Source: a virus. Taken from it: a DNA stretch of 41,975 nucleotides. The stretch is taken from positions 1 to 41,975 of the IMG/VR virus record IMGVR_UViG_3300025400_000035. One strand, written 5' to 3'. Of this stretch, positions 39,576-41,975 are shown in pieces. Numbering within the stretch: position 1 is the stretch's first letter; every line of letters begins with the position of its first letter. A program made the position numbers and the translations under genes. The notes beneath the pieces were generated by a model. It saw nothing but the letters and a program-made list of their open reading frames with translations. It had not been told where the DNA came from and did no database searches.

Positions 39576-39752
39576 TTATTCAATCTTCAAGTAAAGATGT
39601 CCAGTATCAAGAACATCATCTTCATTATCTGCGATACCACAATCGGTTACTGGGTACCATTCATCGTCGTGAGAGGTGTGTACAGTAACCGCATCATGTT
39701 GACGTTCTGGTGGAAGACTCTGAATGCGTTTAAGTAATTGGAGGTAAGTCAT
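39576..39752 (-). CDS. Small acidic protein MTYLQLLKRIQSLPPERQ (58 aa)
   Basis: This short gene is below common length cut-offs but is well supported. Its ATG at 39752 overlaps the TGA of a 14-codon leader (ATGA), and it ends at TAA 39576. The product MTYLQLLKRIQSLPPERQHD continues as AVTVHTSHDDEWYPVTDCGI and ends with an acidic DNEDDVLDTGHLYLKIE. The opening is like a family of small phage proteins with MTYxxLL and a DDEWYPV segment. Its function is unknown. Expression probably depends on the promoter at 39800 and translation of the leader. Confidence 0.7.
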   Translation of the reverse strand: MTYLQLLKRIQSLPPERQHDAVTVHTSHDDEWYPVTDCGIADNEDDVLDTGHLYLKIE

Positions 39753-39793
39753 AAGAAGAATGTATTAGTTGGTTTGGTTATCATTATTTTCAT
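39749..39793 (-). CDS. 14-codon leader ORF from duplicated gene start
   Basis: ATG at 39793 opens MKIMITKPTNTFFL, then TGA. The first 12 codons duplicate those of the gene at 39537. The stop overlaps the ATG of the 58-aa gene, so ribosomes could reinitiate. It is a remnant of a duplicated gene start, possibly kept as a translation leader. Confidence 0.55.
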   Translation of the reverse strand: MKIMITKPTNTFFL

Positions 39794-39800
39794 AATACAA
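39758..39800 (-). repeat. 43-bp direct repeat, copy B (leader ORF)
   Basis: Identical to 39502-39544, with the adjacent promoters related but not identical. The two copies are 256 bp apart in the same direction. Confidence 0.85.
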
Positions 39801-39828
39801 TAATGGTAACTTATTGTGTCAAGTGCAA
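39800..39828 (-). promoter_or_regulatory. Early promoter TTGCAC-17-CATTAT
   Basis: The -10 is at 39800-39805 and the -35 at 39823-39828; the spacer ends AAGTTAC. It drives the 14-codon leader and the 58-aa gene. Confidence 0.63.
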
Positions 39829-39832
39829 CTAC

Positions 39833-39955
39833 TTAATCGTAGAAACCATTTTCCCTTAACCATTTAATGGTCCTGGAATGATCCCACAACAAGTACAGGA
39901 TACCTAGTAATGGTACTACCAAGATGCCAAATACAATGAGGATGATCTTAATCAT
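39833..39955 (-). CDS. Small single-span membrane protein (40 aa)
   Basis: ATG at 39955 overlaps the stop of the upstream gene (ATGA), and the frame runs to TAA at 39833. The product MIKIILIVFGILVVPLLGIL is a membrane span, followed by YLLWDHSRTIKWLREN and GFYD: a short cytoplasmic tail. Small membrane proteins of this size in early phage regions often affect host membrane functions or superinfection, but no specific role can be given. The overlap with its neighbour makes it credible as a gene. Confidence 0.6.
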   Translation of the reverse strand: MIKIILIVFGILVVPLLGILYLLWDHSRTIKWLRENGFYD

Positions 39956-40152
39956 TTCTTTCTATTGATGGCTACAAACTGGTCGTACAAACTCTTGCTA
40001 GCTGGGGCTTTAGGAGTGGCTGGAGTAGGAGCTGGTGTAGCTGCTGGTGGTTGATTGTTATTGTCTAGTCCTGAAGCCTCGTAAAACTTCCATAGCTTAA
40101 AGTCAATGGCCTTTAGTAACTCAATCATCTGTGTAGCTTGTTCGTTAGTCAT
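39952..40152 (-). CDS. Small protein with Pro/Ala linker (66 aa)
   Basis: Unknown function. MTNEQATQMIELLKAIDFKL and WKFYEASGLDNNN form a helical N-terminus, then a Pro/Ala/Thr linker (PPAATPAPTPATPKAPASK), then a short SLYDQFVAINRKK end. The helix-linker-peptide form suggests an adaptor. It is coupled by ATGA to the 40-aa membrane protein. Confidence 0.62.
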   Translation of the reverse strand: MTNEQATQMIELLKAIDFKLWKFYEASGLDNNNQPPAATPAPTPATPKAPASKSLYDQFVAINRKK

Positions 40153-40171
40153 ATGTTTAGGTTATATGTAT

Positions 40172-40199
40172 ATTTTATAACTTTCTACATTATTATCAA
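40172..40199 (-). promoter_or_regulatory. Candidate early promoter TTGATA-16-TAAAAT
   Basis: The -10 is at 40172-40177 and the -35 at 40194-40199. The spacer has AAAGTTA at its end, as in the other early promoters, but the -10 match is weak. Confidence 0.4.
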
Positions 40200-40235
40200 A
40201 TGAAAAAGGTGATATAATTTCTTTATAACCCTTTA

Positions 40236-40409
40236 TTAAGTTATCTTAGTATCTTCAGCCACATAGGTTAAGTCATCATGCATTACACTTGTAAACACCC
40301 TTTTTAAGGTCTGTACATCATAAAGAATGGTGCCATCCTGTAGTTCAAAGATACCAATGATTTGTCCAACTTTGTCATTGTAGTTTACTAAATCGCCTAT
40401 TAGGTACAT
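40236..40409 (-). CDS. Small early protein (57 aa)
   Basis: ATG at 40409 lies 7 nt after the stop of the upstream gene and the frame ends at TAA 40236. The product MYLIGDLVNYNDKVGQIIGI continues FELQDGTILYDVQTLKRVFT, SVMHDDLTYVAEDTKIT. The beginning is like an SH3-type barrel (GDLVNYNDKVGQI), seen in small phage proteins. Function unknown. It is below common length cut-offs but in the same leftward series. Confidence 0.62.
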   Translation of the reverse strand: MYLIGDLVNYNDKVGQIIGIFELQDGTILYDVQTLKRVFTSVMHDDLTYVAEDTKIT

Positions 40410-40416
40410 ATGTTGT

Positions 40417-40605
40417 TTATAATAAATAGATTCCCATTTCTTCTGCTACATTTTCCACCGCCTGGTCCCAAGCCTCATCATATTGGTCTTCGGTAAACAC
40501 CTTAGCGCCAATCAAATATTCCGTTTCCCATTCAATGGCCTGTTGGTGTATCTTTTCAAATGCCTTTGCGGGCATTTGATTGCTTAGGGGTTCATTGCTT
40601 TTCAT
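40417..40605 (-). CDS. Small acidic protein downstream of the EcoRI-like gene (62 aa)
   Basis: Unknown function. MKSNEPLSNQMPAKAFEKIH and WETEYLIGAKVFTEDQYDEA, then WDQAVENVAEEMGIYLL. The product is helical and acidic. It follows the restriction endonuclease gene by 12 bp, so it would be made from the same transcript. An inhibitor or partner of the nuclease is a possibility that only the location suggests. Confidence 0.6.
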   Translation of the reverse strand: MKSNEPLSNQMPAKAFEKIHQQAIEWETEYLIGAKVFTEDQYDEAWDQAVENVAEEMGIYLL

Positions 40606-40617
40606 TATGTTATTATG

Positions 40618-41298
40618 TTAGGTACTTAACACGGTAGGTGCAAGCTTCTTTTGTTTAAGTGTATTGAAATATTGTCTTTGTTTGTTCTTGTGAGTATCCA
40701 CTTGACCGATGAAAGGTATTAAGTCTTGGTAGTTCATGGATAAACCCAAAGTGCTCTTGAAGATCCCAAAGATCTCCTCTCTACTGAACCCGCCTGGTGA
40801 GTAATAGAACACGGCATTGGGCTTGATCTTGTGCATGGTAGTACCAAATGAATGGAGCACGTTGCCTTCCACCGCTCCTTCCCCGGTCATGAATGTAACA
40901 TACTTGACTGCTGGATTGATATACTCACATACCATAAAGTTCTTGTTCCACCTTTCATAAGCATTACCGGTCTTGCCTTGGTACTTGGCTTCAAAGGCGG
41001 CGAGGAGCTTTCTCGTACCGTCTGGTTGTCTTTCAAACCACATCCCTCCATCTGGCACCACTCCTATAGTGTCGCCCAAGTGGGAGAGCTCTTGTAACCG
41101 GTTCTTTTCTACAGCCTTCTCTCTTGAACCAGCATTGGAGTGGCCTCTCTCATACAGGAGCACGGTGCCTATAGGCACGACAAGCCACTTCAAGTACTCT
41201 TTAATGGCTTCTGATACTACTTTCACTCCATCATCAAGTTCCTTGGATTGGATGCTTGTTGCGGAAGTGCCTGGTTGAACTCCTATTTGTTTGCTCAT
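40618..41298 (-). CDS. EcoRI-family type II restriction endonuclease
   Basis: This 226-residue protein matches the core of EcoRI as I recall it. VPDGGMWFERQPDG (Asp83, equivalent to Asp91), LAAFEAKYQGK (Glu103 and Lys105, equivalent to Glu111 and Lys113) and GNAYERWNKN (111-120, like GNAIERSHKN, whose Glu144/Arg145 read AATT) appear in the right order. EcoRI has 277 residues; the present protein lacks the roughly 25-residue segment between the catalytic Lys and the GNA motif. It should cut at GAATTC or a related AATT-centred site. No methyltransferase gene is visible in the window. It has a strong sigma70-like promoter overlapped by an inverted repeat. G+C is higher than in its neighbours. 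Confidence 0.85.
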   Translation of the reverse strand: MSKQIGVQPGTSATSIQSKELDDGVKVVSEAIKEYLKWLVVPIGTVLLYERGHSNAGSREKAVEKNRLQELSHLGDTIGVVPDGGMWFERQPDGTRKLLAAFEAKYQGKTGNAYERWNKNFMVCEYINPAVKYVTFMTGEGAVEGNVLHSFGTTMHKIKPNAVFYYSPGGFSREEIFGIFKSTLGLSMNYQDLIPFIGQVDTHKNKQRQYFNTLKQKKLAPTVLST

Positions 41299-41307
41299 TT
41301 CTTTATT

Positions 41308-41325
41308 GTTCTATCATTATAGAAC
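41308..41325 (-). promoter_or_regulatory. Inverted repeat (operator candidate) over endonuclease promoter
   Basis: GTTCTAT and ATAGAAC form a perfect 7-bp dyad with a 4-bp centre. The -10 TATAAT of the endonuclease promoter (41316-41321) lies inside it. Confidence 0.5.
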
Positions 41326-41343
41326 CGTATTGAATAAAATCAA
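41316..41343 (-). promoter_or_regulatory. Sigma70-like promoter of the EcoRI-like gene
   Basis: TTGATT (41338-41343), 16-bp spacer, TATAAT (41316-41321), 17 nt before the ATG. It is the closest match to consensus in the early region. Confidence 0.65.
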
Positions 41344-41349
41344 CATAAA

Positions 41350-41389
41350 AAGAGCGGTAGGGTGAAAATAAAAAAGCCCTACCGCTCTT
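41350..41389 (-). terminator. Terminator after AP2-like gene
   Basis: A perfect 13-bp stem (AAGAGCGGTAGGG, 41350-41362, with 41377-41389), 14-nt loop, and a T run on the minus strand. It separates the gene at 41433 from the endonuclease gene. Confidence 0.85.
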
Positions 41390-41432
41390 GTGTTGATATA
41401 TTATGAATAATCCCCTCTGAGGGGGAAATGGA

Positions 41433-41714
41433 TTAGTTCTTAATGAGACGACGTCCAAAGAACTCGTGCTTAGCTGGACGACCTACACGACGGTAAGCAG
41501 CTTTGAACTGGCGTGGTGTGGTTTCTTGTTTTAGGTATGCTACATATTCACGTGCTTTGCGAAGTGCATTGAAATAGCCACCAAACTTGCTTATTAAGAA
41601 GCTACGGGTCTGCCTGGTACCATTCCTGGATACTCGTACCATTAATGAACCGACGTGCTTTTTGTATACTACATTTGCTGCTACTGTGTTATAACTTGGT
41701 TTAATCTTTTTCAT
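41433..41714 (-). CDS. Basic AP2-like DNA-binding protein (93 aa)
   Basis: The product MKKIKPSYNTVAANVVYKKH has GSLMVRVSRNGTRQTRSF and YFNALRKAREYVAYLKQE: three strands then a helix, the plan of AP2-type DNA-binding domains often found in phage and mobile nucleases. The C-terminus is basic (AAYRRVGRPAKHEFFGRRLI) and contains an AT-hook-like GRPAK. No nuclease domain is attached. It is the first gene downstream of the right-hand promoters, with its own terminator, so it is probably an early DNA-binding regulator. The function is inference; the composition and pattern are clear. Confidence 0.62.
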   Translation of the reverse strand: MKKIKPSYNTVAANVVYKKHVGSLMVRVSRNGTRQTRSFLISKFGGYFNALRKAREYVAYLKQETTPRQFKAAYRRVGRPAKHEFFGRRLIKN

Positions 41715-41886
41715 ATATTATCTAATGTTGTTTATTATTATCATTTACTTTACTAAAAAGTCAAGCACTATTTGTTATTATTTTTGTTATCTGTTGTAAG
41801 GTTGTGTTCCTTATTGATAAGACAAGTATGGTTACTTTTACCCAAACGGTCAAGCTTTATTTTTAACACGCGTCCTTTTTTCTAAC
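41715..41886 (-). promoter_or_regulatory. Tandem early promoters and leader before AP2-like gene
   Basis: There are two promoters in the same direction: TTGACC-17-CATACT (41825-41853), with the spacer ending AAGTAAC, and TTGACT-16-GATAAT (41737-41764). The leader between them has no ATG-initiated frame of note and contains AATAAGGAAC, like the 37807 leader. Confidence 0.6.
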
Positions 41887-41900
41887 ACACTACGTAGTGT
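41887..41900. terminator. Palindromic hairpin ACACTACGTAGTGT with T/A tracts
   Basis: A perfect 14-bp palindrome with a T run on the plus side and an A/T-rich side on the other. It may terminate transcripts arriving from either direction; the lack of a loop makes this uncertain. Confidence 0.45.
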
Positions 41901-41975
41901 TTTTTATTTAAAAAAAGTACCTTATTATGCGAACTTTATTAATAAACGGCAAGTTTATTTTTATTAAAATATAAT

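Noticed and set aside
39502-39800. 43-bp direct repeat as an attachment site or insertion-element ends
   Set aside because: The repeat covers a promoter end and start codon, and the DNA between contains a small gene but no integrase or transposase.
40417-40605. 62-aa acidic protein as an immunity protein of the EcoRI-like enzyme
   Set aside because: Only its location suggests this; the acidity is moderate, and type II enzymes are normally countered by methylation.

Overview
The window is part of the genome of a T4-type myovirus (class Caudoviricetes), AT-rich, most like the aquatic T4-like phages of Gram-negative bacteria. The T4 hallmarks are the head block portal (gp20), prohead protease (gp21), scaffold (gp22) and major capsid protein (gp23), the small terminase (gp16), clamp loader (gp44), baseplate wedge proteins gp25 and gp6, and many copies of a T4 late-promoter-like octamer (NRTAARTA) 5-12 nt before start codons. 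PhoH, Hsp20, class I ribonucleotide reductase and dUTPase are the auxiliary genes usual in aquatic T4-like phages. No photosynthesis gene, tRNA, integrase or CRISPR array is visible. The host cannot be named; a lipoprotein with the layout of a unimolecular spanin argues for an outer membrane.

Layout. 1-1.4 kb: the 3' part of a collagen-like fibre or adhesin gene. 1.5-9.5 kb: head morphogenesis (portal, gp21, a 53-aa core protein, gp22, gp23), interrupted by a leftward insert with a virion-like protein and a GT2/GT9 glycosyltransferase pair. 9.5-11.7 kb: two tandem paralogous putative glycosyltransferases. 11.7-20.6 kb: PhoH, NrdB, NrdA, a sulfotransferase-like protein, Hsp20, a glycosyltransferase, a spanin-like lipoprotein, gp16, dUTPase and gp44. 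20.6-29.3 kb: gp25, gp6, a PKD-domain protein and a protein joining a KxDG ligase-type region to a HIGH-type nucleotidyltransferase, flanked by leftward proteins of unknown function. 29.3-37.2 kb: a mostly leftward surface-chemistry block (three glycosyltransferases, a twitch-type radical SAM protein, two SGNH hydrolases) plus a PD-(D/E)XK-like protein. 37.4-42 kb: a leftward early region of small genes driven by repeated sigma70-like promoters, with an EcoRI-family restriction endonuclease and an AP2-like basic protein near its promoter-proximal end.

Promoter type appears to separate two expression classes. Nucleotide metabolism, the clamp loader and the small genes at the right end have TTGnnn / TATAAT-like promoters; structural, lysis-like and surface-modifying genes have the late octamer. 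That places the glycosyltransferase, radical SAM and SGNH genes in the late programme with virion assembly, so their targets are probably virion proteins or the host surface late in infection.

Most notable: the EcoRI-like nuclease without a neighbouring methyltransferase, with an inverted repeat over its promoter and only one GAATTC found by eye in the window; the ligase-like/HIGH nucleotidyltransferase fusion; a glycosyltransferase split over two overlapping genes; a duplicated promoter-plus-gene-start cassette that has become a 14-codon leader ORF; an orphan sigma70-like promoter antisense to the early region; and several small genes (40-58 aa) that a length cutoff would miss. All functional calls come from reading motifs, without database searches.
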